A DNA stretch of 64,000 nt from Treponema parvum (GCF_017893965.1 NZ_CP054142.1:248001-312000); one strand, 5' to 3'. Shown: positions 1 through 7,966, counted from the stretch's first letter. A program made the numbers and translations. Notes: a model not told the origin generated them from the sequence alone.

Positions 1-389
1 CCGTGGGAAAGCATATGATCAGGCGGCGGTACGGAAGAATCCTTTCCGTGTCGTCGGTAAAGTCGTTGATCGGTACGGATCAGGATTACATCGCATATTG
101 TGCGTCAAAGGGCGCCGTGAACATGTACACAAAACAGTTGGCTTGCGAATGGGGAAAGTACGGAATAACGGTTAACGCGATAGCGCCCACTTTTACGCGG
201 ACGGCCATAAATTCTTTTCAACTGGACGATCCTGTTTTTTATAAGAATTTGATAAACAGGATTCCATTGGGTAGAATCTGTACGACAAAAGATTTGGCCT
301 ATGCCGCCTTGTTTTTTTGCAGCGACGCGGCCGAATTTATTACGGGGCAGATTCTCTTTGTGGACGGCGGCCTAACTTCAAAACAGTGA
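1..389 (+). CDS. SDR-family oxidoreductase, C-terminal part (5' end outside window)
   Basis: This is the C-terminal half of a short-chain dehydrogenase/reductase, an NAD(P)-dependent oxidoreductase acting on an alcohol or ketone. The reading frame is open at the left window edge, so the Rossmann GxxxGxG part is missing. The visible 128 residues carry the catalytic serine in VSSVKS and the active-site YxxxK as YCASK, followed by the usual NAIAP stretch and a C-terminal FVDGG motif typical of sugar-acid or polyol SDRs (gluconate 5-dehydrogenase or KduD-like). The substrate cannot be told from this part. Neighbouring polyol-phosphate metabolism makes a sugar or polyol role plausible, but that is inference. 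Confidence 0.85.
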   Translation, partial: VGKHMIRRRYGRILSVSSVKSLIGTDQDYIAYCASKGAVNMYTKQLACEWGKYGITVNAIAPTFTRTAINSFQLDDPVFYKNLINRIPLGRICTTKDLAYAALFFCSDAAEFITGQILFVDGGLTSKQ

Positions 390-402
390 CGGTACTTAAA
401 CA

Positions 403-511
403 GCGAGTTTTCCTTCGAAAACTCGATTATTGAATTGTGCGCTTATGCGCACGTATAAAAACTTTTTTGTAAATCGAAATTTCCTCGCATACCGTTTTGT
501 AAGGAGTTGTT
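403..511 (+). repeat. Intergenic palindromic repeat module, copy 1
   Basis: The module has three successive palindromes: a GAGTTTT/AAAACTC hairpin near 404-425, a GTGCGC/GCGCAC hairpin near 438-452, and an AAATCGAAATTT palindrome at 471-482. It ends in a 41-bp block (471-511) that recurs without a mismatch at 619-659. The block finishes with TAAGGAGTTGTT. Here it is not followed by a start codon. Related modules occur elsewhere in the window. Confidence 0.8.
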
Positions 512-548
512 TAAAAGCCGTCGCTGTATGCGCGCGACGCTTTTAATT

Positions 549-659
549 TCGAGTTTCCCTGCGGTAAACTCGTTTCATTTAACTGTGCGCAAAAAGCGCA
601 CGAAAACGGCACGCTCGGAAATCGAAATTTCCTCGCATACCGTTTTGTAAGGAGTTGTT
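549..659 (+). repeat. Intergenic palindromic repeat module, copy 2, supplying a ribosome-binding site
   Basis: This second tandem module has the same order: a GAGTTT/AAACTC hairpin (about 550-570), a GTGCGC/GCGCAC hairpin (about 585-602) and the 41-bp block 619-659. Its last base directly precedes the ATG at 660, and the AAGGAG inside the block (648-653) is the only good Shine-Dalgarno for that gene. The repeat therefore appears to have been co-opted as a translation-initiation region. Confidence 0.8.
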
Positions 660-1964
660 ATGATTATTTCAAAACTGATGCTGCAGCGCGGAGCGCTTAA
701 CGAAGTCTCAAGGGCTTTTGCAGAAACATTTCCCGGTAAAAAACCGTTGGTAATAGAAGATACGAATACGAAAAAAGTCGCAGGCGACTATGTCGTAAAA
801 AAATTCGGCGGATGCGATGCGCATGTTTTTGACGGATCCGAAGTTTATGCGGACGACAAACACGTGGACATTGTCCGCGATCTTCTTTTAAAAGACAATG
901 ATTATATTGCCGTGGCCGTCGGCGCGGGAACCATAAATGATTTATGCAAAAGAGCTTCTTATGTCGCGGGAGAAAGGCAATACATGTGCGTTGCCACGGC
1001 TCCTTCCGTAGATGGTTTTACAAGCAACGGGGCTTCGATTACTGATAAGGGACTTAAAGTAACGCTTTCTTGTCCTGCTCCGCTGCTCGTTATTGCGGAT
1101 CCCGACATTTTGTCCTGCGCGCCCATGCCTATGATCGCATCGGGTTACGGCGATCTTGCGGCAAAGGTGCCGGCCGGCGCCGACTGGTTTATTGCGGACA
1201 TTCTAGGTATAGAAAAAATCGACCGCAAAGTATGGGAAATGGTACAGCCCTCGCTTAAGGAAAAACTTTCCTCCCCGAAAGCTTTAAAGACAAGAGAACC
1301 TTCGGCGATAGGGGCGGTGTTTGACGGTCTTATTCATACGGGATTTGCGATGCAGGAATACTTTGATTCAAGACCTGCAAGCGGATACGATCACTTGCAA
1401 AGCCACGTTTGGGAAATGAATGACAGCTGCGAAGTCGACGGAAAAGCCGCTTCCCACGGATTTAAAGTTGCCATAGGAACCCTTTCAAGCACCGCCTGCA
1501 TGGAAGAGATCCTTAAACTTTCAAAGGAAGACGTAAAAAAGCAAGTTTTATCCTATATCCCTCAGACATGGGAAGAAAGGCAGGCTTCGATAAGGCAGGC
1601 GGTAAAAGTTCCTTCGGTGCAGGACAGGCAGATTGAAATTTGTTCAAAGAAATTTCTTGAAGGCGAAAGTCTTAAAAAGCGCCAGCAGGAGATAATTGAA
1701 AAATGGGATCTCATAAAAGAAAAAATAAAAGACCAGATCATCCCGTTTGATAAACTGAAAAAAATGTTTTCGGAAGTGGATTGCCCTACCGAGCCTGTGA
1801 TGATCGGGCTTTCCAAAGAAGATCACATTTACGGAATGCGCGTAGCGCAGATGATGAGGAACAGATACACGGTATGCGACCTCCTTTATGAAACGGGGCT
1901 TTTGGATAAATTCATATCGATCGTCACGGATCCTGCGAGCGGTTATTTTTCTTCTTGGAGATGA
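660..1964 (+). CDS. sn-glycerol-1-phosphate dehydrogenase family protein (AraM/EgsA type)
   Basis: This is a 434-residue member of the iron-type alcohol dehydrogenase superfamily, closest by eye to AraM/EgsA glycerol-1-phosphate dehydrogenases, which reduce dihydroxyacetone phosphate with NAD(P)H. The nucleotide-binding GAGTIND lies at residues 88-94. Candidate metal ligands are D165 in GYGD, H249 in the HLQSHVWE segment and H266 in ASHGFKVAIGT, the D-H-H set expected for the family. The start at 660 is set by AAGGAG in the preceding repeat. The C-terminal 130 residues are helical and charged. The gene converges on an ABC operon and shares a terminator region with it. An archaeal-type lipid role is not implied; in bacteria the product may feed unusual polar lipids. 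Confidence 0.85.
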   Translation: MIISKLMLQRGALNEVSRAFAETFPGKKPLVIEDTNTKKVAGDYVVKKFGGCDAHVFDGSEVYADDKHVDIVRDLLLKDNDYIAVAVGAGTINDLCKRASYVAGERQYMCVATAPSVDGFTSNGASITDKGLKVTLSCPAPLLVIADPDILSCAPMPMIASGYGDLAAKVPAGADWFIADILGIEKIDRKVWEMVQPSLKEKLSSPKALKTREPSAIGAVFDGLIHTGFAMQEYFDSRPASGYDHLQSHVWEMNDSCEVDGKAASHGFKVAIGTLSSTACMEEILKLSKEDVKKQVLSYIPQTWEERQASIRQAVKVPSVQDRQIEICSKKFLEGESLKKRQQEIIEKWDLIKEKIKDQIIPFDKLKKMFSEVDCPTEPVMIGLSKEDHIYGMRVAQMMRNRYTVCDLLYETGLLDKFISIVTDPASGYFSSWR

Positions 1965-2094
1965 TAAAAGCGCCGGTTATTCGGGAATCAATCGGCGACA
2001 GAAACTGAAGCGTCAAAACTTACATATTTAAGCGGCAAAGCTATGCATTCAAGCGGCGGGACTTACATCTTTAAATGTCGAGCGCATGCGCTAT

Positions 2095-2125
2095 AAAAAA
2101 GACCCGGAGGCGTCCGGGTCTTTGG
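2095..2125 (-). terminator. Rho-independent terminator of the ABC operon
   Basis: A GACCCGGA/TCCGGGTC stem closes on a short loop at 2101-2120. Read on the minus strand it is followed by six T residues, directly after the binding-protein stop codon. On the plus strand the trailing TTTGGTTT is weaker, so it may also serve the converging dehydrogenase gene. Confidence 0.85.
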
Positions 2126-2126
2126 T

Positions 2127-3182
2127 TTATTTGCTTATTCTAGCCCAAAGGGTGTTCCATTTGTCGAGCATCGCGGTTTTGCCGTCGGTTACTTTTTTTA
2201 CGGGGCGGTTTACCCATTTTATATCGGAAGAAGCCTTAAGCCATGCGCCTGAAGGAATCTTGTAGTTGCGGTTTGTAAGGCGTAAGGTACCTTCCATGTA
2301 TTTTGCAACTGCGGTTTGTCCTTCCGCCGAGCAGATAAAATCCGCAAAGGCTTTGGCAGCCGCCATGTGAGGCGCGTTTTTAATGACCGCAACACCGTAT
2401 GCGGCGGCGGAAGTTCCTTCGTCGGGGTACTGAACGCGGATGTTTTTAGCTCCGTTTTGCAAAAGTTTTACGGCGCCGTCTTCGTATGTAAGACCGACGA
2501 CGTATTCTCCGTCATGTACGGAATTGAAGCATACGGACGATGATTTTACGACGATTAAGTTGGCCATAAGTTTTTCCATATAATTCCATGCTTCCGGAGT
2601 GTCATAGCCGAATACGGAAAAAATATTGCATAAGTTATTCCATGCGGCGGAAGAGCTGTTCGGGTTGGAAAGGACTATCTTTCCTTTGAGTCTCGGGTCA
2701 AGAAGGTCCGCATAAGAAGTGATCTTCATACCGAGTTTTGCTTCCAATTCGGTGTTAACGCAAAAACACACGGTTGAAAGGTGATCCATAGAATAAAATC
2801 CGTTCGGGGTAGAATAACCTTCCATCGCATATTTTGTTTCATCGGAAACCCAGTGCTCGAAAAGATCCGAATATCTGTCTCCGTCGGAATCGCACAGCCC
2901 GCCCCAAGTAACGTCTCCCTGGGGATTATTGGCTTCGGCCTTGATCCTTGCAACAAATTCACCTGCGGCTCCGCTCACAACTTCGACATTGATGTTGGGA
3001 TACTTTTCATTAAAACATGAAAGAAGAGCTTCAAGATCGAATTCCGTCATTGAAGAGTAAAGAACGAGCTTTGTCCCAAGCCCTGAAGAATCCTTCTGTG
3101 AAGAAGTATCTTTGTCACCCGCGGCGAAAACAAGCGCACCCGCAAAGAATAATGTCAATATGACAGTTAATAATTTTTTCAT
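2127..3182 (-). CDS. ABC transporter substrate-binding protein, iron(III)/2-aminoethylphosphonate class
   Basis: This 351-residue periplasmic binding protein has an N-terminal signal peptide of about 21 residues (MKKLLTVILTLFFAGALVFA) and no lipobox cysteine. The body resembles the FbpA/AfuA/PhnS group: a KLVLYSSMTE strand at the start, ARIKAEANNPQGDV, and a C-terminal AADFICSAEGQ segment. It is the last gene of a three-gene minus-strand operon after the ATPase and fused permease, and is separated from the permease by a 107-base spacer with a strong stem-loop. Ligand candidates are ferric iron or a small phosphonate or organic ligand; the sequence alone does not settle this. Confidence 0.85.
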   Translation of the reverse strand: MKKLLTVILTLFFAGALVFAAGDKDTSSQKDSSGLGTKLVLYSSMTEFDLEALLSCFNEKYPNINVEVVSGAAGEFVARIKAEANNPQGDVTWGGLCDSDGDRYSDLFEHWVSDETKYAMEGYSTPNGFYSMDHLSTVCFCVNTELEAKLGMKITSYADLLDPRLKGKIVLSNPNSSSAAWNNLCNIFSVFGYDTPEAWNYMEKLMANLIVVKSSSVCFNSVHDGEYVVGLTYEDGAVKLLQNGAKNIRVQYPDEGTSAAAYGVAVIKNAPHMAAAKAFADFICSAEGQTAVAKYMEGTLRLTNRNYKIPSGAWLKASSDIKWVNRPVKKVTDGKTAMLDKWNTLWARISK

Positions 3183-3235
3183 CGTATAAACCTCCTGTGA
3201 TGAAAATTAATTTAAACCAATATGTTAGAGAAGTG

Positions 3236-3265
3236 CTGATTAAAGCGAGGAGCGCATTTAATCAG
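3236..3265 (-). promoter_or_regulatory. Intra-operon stem-loop upstream of the binding-protein gene
   Basis: CTGATTAAA (3236-3244) pairs perfectly with TTTAATCAG (3257-3265), and an inner GCG/CGC extends the stem with a single bulge. No T-tract follows on the minus strand, so a terminator is unlikely. Such hairpins between transporter genes often protect or separate transcript segments; that role is inferred here. Confidence 0.55.
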
Positions 3266-3289
3266 TAGTTCCTTTTAACTCGCTTTTCG

Positions 3290-4963
3290 TCAGAGGTTTA
3301 CGTCTTCCGACTTGCTTATAGCAAGATAGAACATCAGCGAAATACCTGTTATGACCGTAAGTATGGCTGCAAACGCCGAAGCCAATCCGTAGTTGCCCCG
3401 TTCTATCGCCACGTACGAAGACATCGTAAGCGTAATCGTTTTATTGTTGTATAAGATGATGGCGGAACTTACCTCCGTTACTATGGAAACCCAGCTTAAG
3501 ATAGCTCCCGCAAGAATTCCATTTGACATCATGGGTACCGTTACTTTAAAAAATGTCTTCATTTTGCTTGCGCCCAAACTTATTGCGGCGTCTTCTATGG
3601 ACATGGGAATCTGCATTAGGTTTGCCGTTGTGGAACGAATAGTATAAGGCATCCTCCTTACTACCAAAGATATTATCATTATGGCAAGAGTTCCCGTAAG
3701 CGCAAAAGGTTTTTTTCCGAAGGCGAGCAGCATGGCAATACCTATTACGGAGCCGGGCATAATATAAGGCATCATGGAAATGGTGTCGATCGTATTATTG
3801 ATAAAATTGCCGCGCCTTACAACAAGGTATGCGATGATAATGGCGATCAAAATTATTATCGCTAAAGAGCCCACGCCGAGAATTGCCGTATTCTGTATGG
3901 ATCGTACTAAAAGTTTTTTTACCGCCTGTTGGTAATTTCCCAATGAAAATCCCGGAAGAAAAACGGAACCTTTGCTGTTTCTAAAAGAAAGATAGATTAT
4001 AAACGCCTGAGGAAGGACTGCAAGAAAAATGATTACGTAGCTGTAAAGGTACATAAAAAATCCCGCGATACCTCTAGGGTCCTTTTTATCTACCGAATGA
4101 AGAGCGTTTATGGAAAATCTGAATTTATTTGTAGTCCATTTTTGAACAAAGAATACCAAAGCCGTCACTCCGATCGCAATTACGGACATCGCGGCTGCAA
4201 AGTTGTAATCCTGTCCGTTTTCACCCAAATACTGATCATATATCAGAACGGGCATGGTTTCGTAGCCTTCGCCGATTATCTGTGGGGTTCCGAAGTCCGC
4301 GAAAGCCCTCATAAAAACGATAAGAGCGGCGGCAAGAACCGTAGGCATGGAAAGAGCTATTACGATTTTTCTGAATCGTGCAAATCCCGTACAGCCCATG
4401 TTTGCGGACGCTTCCATAAGAGAATTATCAATGCTCTTAAAAGCTCCGTTCATGTAAATAAACACTAGAGGAAAAAGTTTTAAAGACTGCGCAAGCACTA
4501 TTCCTTTAAATCCGTAAATGGAACCTATGTCGATTCCTATATTCCTCAAAAAACTCGTTATGACTCCGCCGCGTCCCAAAAGCATTACCCAGGCATAAGC
4601 TCCGAGGAAAGGAGCCGACATACAGCAAAGAATGCTTGTTACAAAGAGAACTTTTGCGCCTTTAAGTTTGTAAAAGGAGTAAAAATACGAAAGCGGAATA
4701 CCGATCAACAGCGAGACAAATGCGATCACTATCGAGCTGTGAAAACTGTGCCAGATTGTAATCATATAGTAAGGAGTATTAAAGAATTTTTTAAAATACG
4801 AAAAAGTATATCCTCCTTGCGGATTTCTTATAGATTCTTTTAGAAGTCCGTACAAAGGATAAACAAGATAAAGACCGAATACGCAAAGGATGCCTATGGA
4901 CAGCAACGTCCAAATTTCCATTTTTTTGTGTTTAACAGTTCCGATATTTTTTGTATTAGCCAT
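3290..4963 (-). CDS. ABC transporter permease, two fused permease domains (FbpB type)
   Basis: This 557-residue inner-membrane protein contains two binding-protein-dependent permease domains in one chain, as in FbpB/AfuB ferric-iron permeases. Two EAA-type cytoplasmic loops, which contact the ATPase, are visible: EASANMGCTGFARF near residue 184 and DAAISLGASKMKTFF near residue 457. Many hydrophobic helices surround them. I chose the ATG at 4963 because GTAAGGACGGGAG sits just upstream. A longer frame back to 5032 would translate an intergenic repeat. The ATPase gene lies 89 bases upstream and the binding protein downstream. Confidence 0.88.
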   Translation of the reverse strand: MANTKNIGTVKHKKMEIWTLLSIGILCVFGLYLVYPLYGLLKESIRNPQGGYTFSYFKKFFNTPYYMITIWHSFHSSIVIAFVSLLIGIPLSYFYSFYKLKGAKVLFVTSILCCMSAPFLGAYAWVMLLGRGGVITSFLRNIGIDIGSIYGFKGIVLAQSLKLFPLVFIYMNGAFKSIDNSLMEASANMGCTGFARFRKIVIALSMPTVLAAALIVFMRAFADFGTPQIIGEGYETMPVLIYDQYLGENGQDYNFAAAMSVIAIGVTALVFFVQKWTTNKFRFSINALHSVDKKDPRGIAGFFMYLYSYVIIFLAVLPQAFIIYLSFRNSKGSVFLPGFSLGNYQQAVKKLLVRSIQNTAILGVGSLAIIILIAIIIAYLVVRRGNFINNTIDTISMMPYIMPGSVIGIAMLLAFGKKPFALTGTLAIMIISLVVRRMPYTIRSTTANLMQIPMSIEDAAISLGASKMKTFFKVTVPMMSNGILAGAILSWVSIVTEVSSAIILYNNKTITLTMSSYVAIERGNYGLASAFAAILTVITGISLMFYLAISKSEDVNL

Positions 4964-4967
4964 ATGA

Positions 4968-5049
4968 CTCCCGTCCTTACAAAGCGGCATGCGAGGAGAT
5001 TTCGATTTCCGCCCTGCCGTTTTCGTGCGCACATTGCGCGCTGTTTAAT
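4968..5049 (-). repeat. Intergenic palindromic repeat module providing the permease Shine-Dalgarno
   Basis: Read on the minus strand, this gives a GTGCGCAC palindrome, then ACGAAAACGGC, the GGAAATCGAAAT element, CTCCTCGCATGCCG and finally TTTGTAAGGA immediately before the permease start. It matches the repeat preceding the gene at 660 in both order and sequence, with a few substitutions. Confidence 0.75.
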
Positions 5050-5052
5050 TCC

Positions 5053-6174
5053 TTATTGGTTTTCCAGATCGTTATTAACGCCTTGAAGAATGTTTTTGCT
5101 GCCGTCTTCGTTAAAAAGATTTACTTTTTGAGTGTTGACGGAGAGTTTTATTTCCGTTCCTGGCTCAATGGTTGAATCAATTGTGGATTCTTGGATTATC
5201 ACGACTTCTTCGCCTGTGGAAAGATGTACAAAGTAATGAGTGTTAAGGCCGAGGAACACGCAGTCGTCTACGGTTCCTTTTATCCCGTAAGCGCTGTTGT
5301 CGGATGTGAGAAGCAATTCTTCAGGCCGTGCGGAAATAATGATATTTTGCTCGCGCTTTTCTTTTGGATCTATGTTTTTCATTTCAGCCTTATATCCGCA
5401 CTTGGTGACAAAATACGCTTTATCGTTTTCGATTTCAAGCTTTCCGTTTAGAAGATTTGATCGTCCTATGAATGTTGCAACAAAGATATTTGCAGGCCGC
5501 TGATAAAGATCTTTGGGTTTTCCTATGTGCTGGATAACTCCGTTATTCATTACGGCTATCCTGTCGGAAACGGCCATGGCTTCTTCTTGATCGTGGGTGA
5601 CGTAGACCGTCGTAATTCCCACGCTGTGTTGGATGTTTTTGATTACCGTCCGCATTTCTATGCGCAGCTTTGCGTCCAAGTTTGAAAGAGGTTCGTCCAT
5701 CAAAAGCACGTCGGGTTCTATGCAGAGGGCGCGCGCAAGAGCGACTCTCTGCTGCTGACCGCCTGAAAGCCGTTCGGGCATTCTGTCTGCAAGTTGATCT
5801 ATCTGCATGAGTTTCATGAATTTTTCAGCTTGGGACGGAATTTGTTGTTTTGTAAACTGGGGCTTATTCGTAAGGCCGAATTCGACGTTTTTACGCACCG
5901 TAAGGTGAGGGAAAATCGCGTAGTTTTGAAAGACCATTCCGATATTCCTTTTGCCCGGATCCATATCGTTTATTCTTTTATCGTTAAAATAAAAGTCTCC
6001 GCCTTCGATGGAATTAAAACCTGCGATCATTCTTAAAAGAGTCGTCTTGCCGCATCCGGACGGGCCGAGCAGTGTAAAAAACTCTCCTTGCCGTATCTTC
6101 AAGTCGAGATTTTTTATTATAACGGCGTCCCCGTATTTTTTTACCGCGTCTTTGATAGTAATAGCTACGCTCAT
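5053..6174 (-). CDS. ABC transporter ATP-binding protein with TOBE domain (FbpC/PotA class)
   Basis: This 373-residue ATPase energises the importer encoded downstream. Walker A is GPSGCGKTT at residues 37-45, the Q-loop follows in VFQNYAIFP, the signature LSGGQQQR is at 136-143, Walker B VLLMDEP is at 156-162 and the H-loop is VTHDQEEA. Residues from about 235 to the end form a TOBE-like regulatory domain, as in FbpC, PotA and MalK. It is the first gene of the minus-strand operon. The order ATPase-permease-binding protein is inverted relative to many such operons. Confidence 0.9.
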   Translation of the reverse strand: MSVAITIKDAVKKYGDAVIIKNLDLKIRQGEFFTLLGPSGCGKTTLLRMIAGFNSIEGGDFYFNDKRINDMDPGKRNIGMVFQNYAIFPHLTVRKNVEFGLTNKPQFTKQQIPSQAEKFMKLMQIDQLADRMPERLSGGQQQRVALARALCIEPDVLLMDEPLSNLDAKLRIEMRTVIKNIQHSVGITTVYVTHDQEEAMAVSDRIAVMNNGVIQHIGKPKDLYQRPANIFVATFIGRSNLLNGKLEIENDKAYFVTKCGYKAEMKNIDPKEKREQNIIISARPEELLLTSDNSAYGIKGTVDDCVFLGLNTHYFVHLSTGEEVVIIQESTIDSTIEPGTEIKLSVNTQKVNLFNEDGSKNILQGVNNDLENQ

Positions 6175-6235
6175 TCTTTACCTCTTGTTTTAGTGTTTTA
6201 TAATTCCGTAGAATCTGTGGAAGATAAATTTGTAG

Positions 6236-6258
6236 GGAATACGATCTGCTCGTATTCC
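6236..6258. promoter_or_regulatory. Inverted repeat in the leader of the ABC operon
   Basis: GGAATACGA (6236-6244) and TCGTATTCC (6250-6258) form a perfect 9-bp dyad with a 5-base spacer, about 60-85 bases upstream of the ATPase start. It could be an operator or a leader hairpin. It does not match the Fur consensus I know. Confidence 0.45.
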
Positions 6259-6379
6259 GGCTTGCGATACTTTAATTATTTGAACTGATATCATTTAAGT
6301 ATATAAGCTTAAAAAACCTTGCGTCAAGTAGATTTTTAACAGAGGCGACAATAAATGGTGTGATGTAATCGCATTTCAA

Positions 6380-6659
6380 TTAATCCTCATAATGTCCACG
6401 GCAGGAAAGAATTTCTAAAGTATTTTTGCTCGCTCGATACACAAGCCTGTTCACTTCATCAATACGGCGGCTCCAAAACCCGCTCAAGTCGCCCTTTAGG
6501 AGTTCAGGTTTTCCTATACCGTCAAAGTTTCTCTGCTTCGATAAGCTCATGTTCTACCCCTTTTCCGGCGTTCAGAGCTTCAATGCCGCAGCGTAAGTGC
6601 GTCATGTTACTTTCACTGTAGAACGGATCTGTTGATATTTCGAGCGGCCGTCGCCCCTG
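6380..6659 (-). pseudogene. Remnant of a YefM-YoeB toxin-antitoxin module
   Basis: On the minus strand, from about 6657 down to a stop at 6522-6524, the frame reads like the end of a YefM/Axe antitoxin (STDPFYSESNMTHLR, then [12 protein letters not shown]). No start codon remains. Directly after it, in another frame, 6529-6380 encodes the C-terminal third of Yoe[20 protein letters not shown], then [11 protein letters not shown] and CRGHYED. The first half of the toxin is missing, as if deleted between the end of the antitoxin and the middle of yoeB. The remnant abuts the stop of the intact MazF gene. Confidence 0.75.
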
Positions 6660-6998
6660 TCATTCAATCATCAATTTTATATTTTGAACTACGGAATCAA
6701 TTTCTTCATCTGCTGCTTTTTCTATGAAATCGCAACTTCTTTGTTTCCAATCAAGGTTTTTTATCTGATCGCTTAATATGCATCCGTTTATAGAATGTTG
6801 ATTCAACACGATCTCAAAAGGATACCCCTTTATACGGCTCGTAATCGGACAGAATAAAGCAAGTCCGATTTTTTGATTATAGCTTTTATGAGAAATACAA
6901 ATTGCAGGACGGCGGCCTTTCTGCTCATGTCCTGTTTGAGGATCAAAATCAAGCCAGACCAGATCTCCTTTTTCAGGAACATAATTTGAATTTACCAT
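6660..6998 (-). CDS. mazF: MazF/PemK-family mRNA interferase toxin
   Basis: This 112-residue toxin should cleave mRNA at short sequence motifs when free of its antitoxin. Family marks are the N-terminal PEKGDLVWLDFDPQTGHEQ, the GRRPAICIS strand and CPITSRIKGYPFEI. These match MazF/ChpB proteins in length and order. The start overlaps the end of the MazE gene by 7 bases, as usual for co-translated pairs. The palindromic promoter at 7234-7276 probably drives and autoregulates both genes. Confidence 0.92.
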   Translation of the reverse strand: MVNSNYVPEKGDLVWLDFDPQTGHEQKGRRPAICISHKSYNQKIGLALFCPITSRIKGYPFEIVLNQHSINGCILSDQIKNLDWKQRSCDFIEKAADEEIDSVVQNIKLMIE

Positions 6999-7225
6999 TC
7001 TTCTTTACCAACGGCATATCCGGTAGAAACTTCCGAATGTATATTCTCTTCATTTACCAGAGCCAGCATATAATCAAGAGATTTTTTCTGCGGAAGAATA
7101 ACGATCTTTCCTTTTTCTATAATCACTTCAACTTTACTGCCGTTTTTTATATCATTATCTTTAGCCCAAAGCGAAGGAATTCTGAAACCTAAACTGTTAC
7201 CCCATTTATGAACTATAGTCTGCAC
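6992..7225 (-). CDS. mazE: MazE-family antitoxin (AbrB-type)
   Basis: This 77-residue antitoxin has an N-terminal swapped-hairpin AbrB fold, recognisable from VHKWGNSLGFRIPSLWAKDNDIKNG and EVIIEKGKIVI. The acidic C-terminal tail (about residues 50-77) would wrap and neutralise the MazF dimer. It is the first gene of the pair and lies just below an almost perfect palindrome that carries promoter elements, which fits autorepression by the MazEF complex. Confidence 0.9.
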   Translation of the reverse strand: MQTIVHKWGNSLGFRIPSLWAKDNDIKNGSKVEVIIEKGKIVILPQKKSLDYMLALVNEENIHSEVSTGYAVGKEEW

Positions 7226-7233
7226 ACGATACT

Positions 7234-7276
7234 CCTTGACAACAAGTATATATATTGTATATACTTGTTGTCAAGG
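7234..7276 (-). promoter_or_regulatory. Palindromic promoter-operator of mazEF
   Basis: Two 19-bp arms (7234-7252 and 7258-7276) are exact inverted repeats around a 5-base centre. Each arm begins CCTTGACAACAAG, so a TTGACA -35 box is present on both strands, with TATA-rich -10 options in the middle. On the minus strand it leads into mazE within about 10 bases. The symmetry suggests an operator for the toxin-antitoxin complex, and possibly a divergent transcript. Confidence 0.75.
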
Positions 7277-7372
7277 ATATGCATTTGGGTTAGATTTTTA
7301 TGTGAGGAAATATGGTATACGTATTAATCTGTATTATTTATAACTAAGTATGTAATTATAATAAATAATGAT

Positions 7373-7407
7373 AAAAAGCGCCGTCTGAAATATCGCTGGC
7401 GTTTTTT
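7373..7407 (+). terminator. Hairpin with T-tract
   Basis: AAAAAGCGCC pairs with GGCGTTTTTT around a loop of about 15 bases. It would stop any rightward transcript that leaves the symmetric mazEF promoter before the gene at 7454. Confidence 0.5.
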
Positions 7408-7453
7408 ATGCCGAATTTGCTTTGCGGCAAACATAGCTTTATAGGAGAAAAAT

Positions 7454-7966
7454 ATGCCCAGACCTAAAACCAAATCCGATTTAATTTTGGCGGCGAACGC
7501 GCAATTTGCAAAGCTGTGGGAACTGATCGGCGGAATGAGCGAAGAAGAAAAGTGCGCCGACATTTTCCCGAACGAGCGCGATAAAAACGTGCGCGATGTG
7601 TTGGTTCATCTTTATGAATGGCACTGTCTTTTACTCAATTGGATAAAGTCGAATGCGAGCGGGAAATCCGTCGCATTTTTGCCTGAGCCCTATAATTGGA
7701 AAACCTATCCTGCAATGAACGTTGGGTTTTGGAAAAAGCATCGGGGAACGCCGTATGTCGACGCGGAACAAATGCTAAAAAAGACGCATAAAGACGTCAT
7801 GTCGCTTATCGAAACGTTTTCAGATGACAAACTTTTTTCAAAGGGCGCCTTCGATTGGACGGGCACGACGACGCTCGGCAGCTACTGTGTTTCCGCAACG
7901 TCTAGCCATTACGATTGGGCGATAAAGTGCTTAAAAAAAGCGCTGAAAAAACACAGAGAAACGTAA
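7454..7966 (+). CDS. ClbS/DfsB family four-helix-bundle protein
   Basis: This 170-residue protein matches the ClbS/DfsB (DUF1706, DinB-superfamily) type: MPRPKTKSDLILAANAQF at the start, VRDVLVHLYEWHCLLLNW and a late SSHYDWAIKCLKKA. ClbS of colibactin producers is a self-resistance hydrolase, but most relatives have no known substrate and no colibactin genes are near here. GGAGAAAAAT precedes the ATG. It appears monocistronic. Confidence 0.85.
   Translation: MPRPKTKSDLILAANAQFAKLWELIGGMSEEEKCADIFPNERDKNVRDVLVHLYEWHCLLLNWIKSNASGKSVAFLPEPYNWKTYPAMNVGFWKKHRGTPYVDAEQMLKKTHKDVMSLIETFSDDKLFSKGAFDWTGTTTLGSYCVSATSSHYDWAIKCLKKALKKHRET

Noticed and set aside
4964-5032. Longer N-terminus for the fused permease
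   Set aside because: The extra 23 codons translate the intergenic repeat, and the ATG at 4963 has a proper Shine-Dalgarno.
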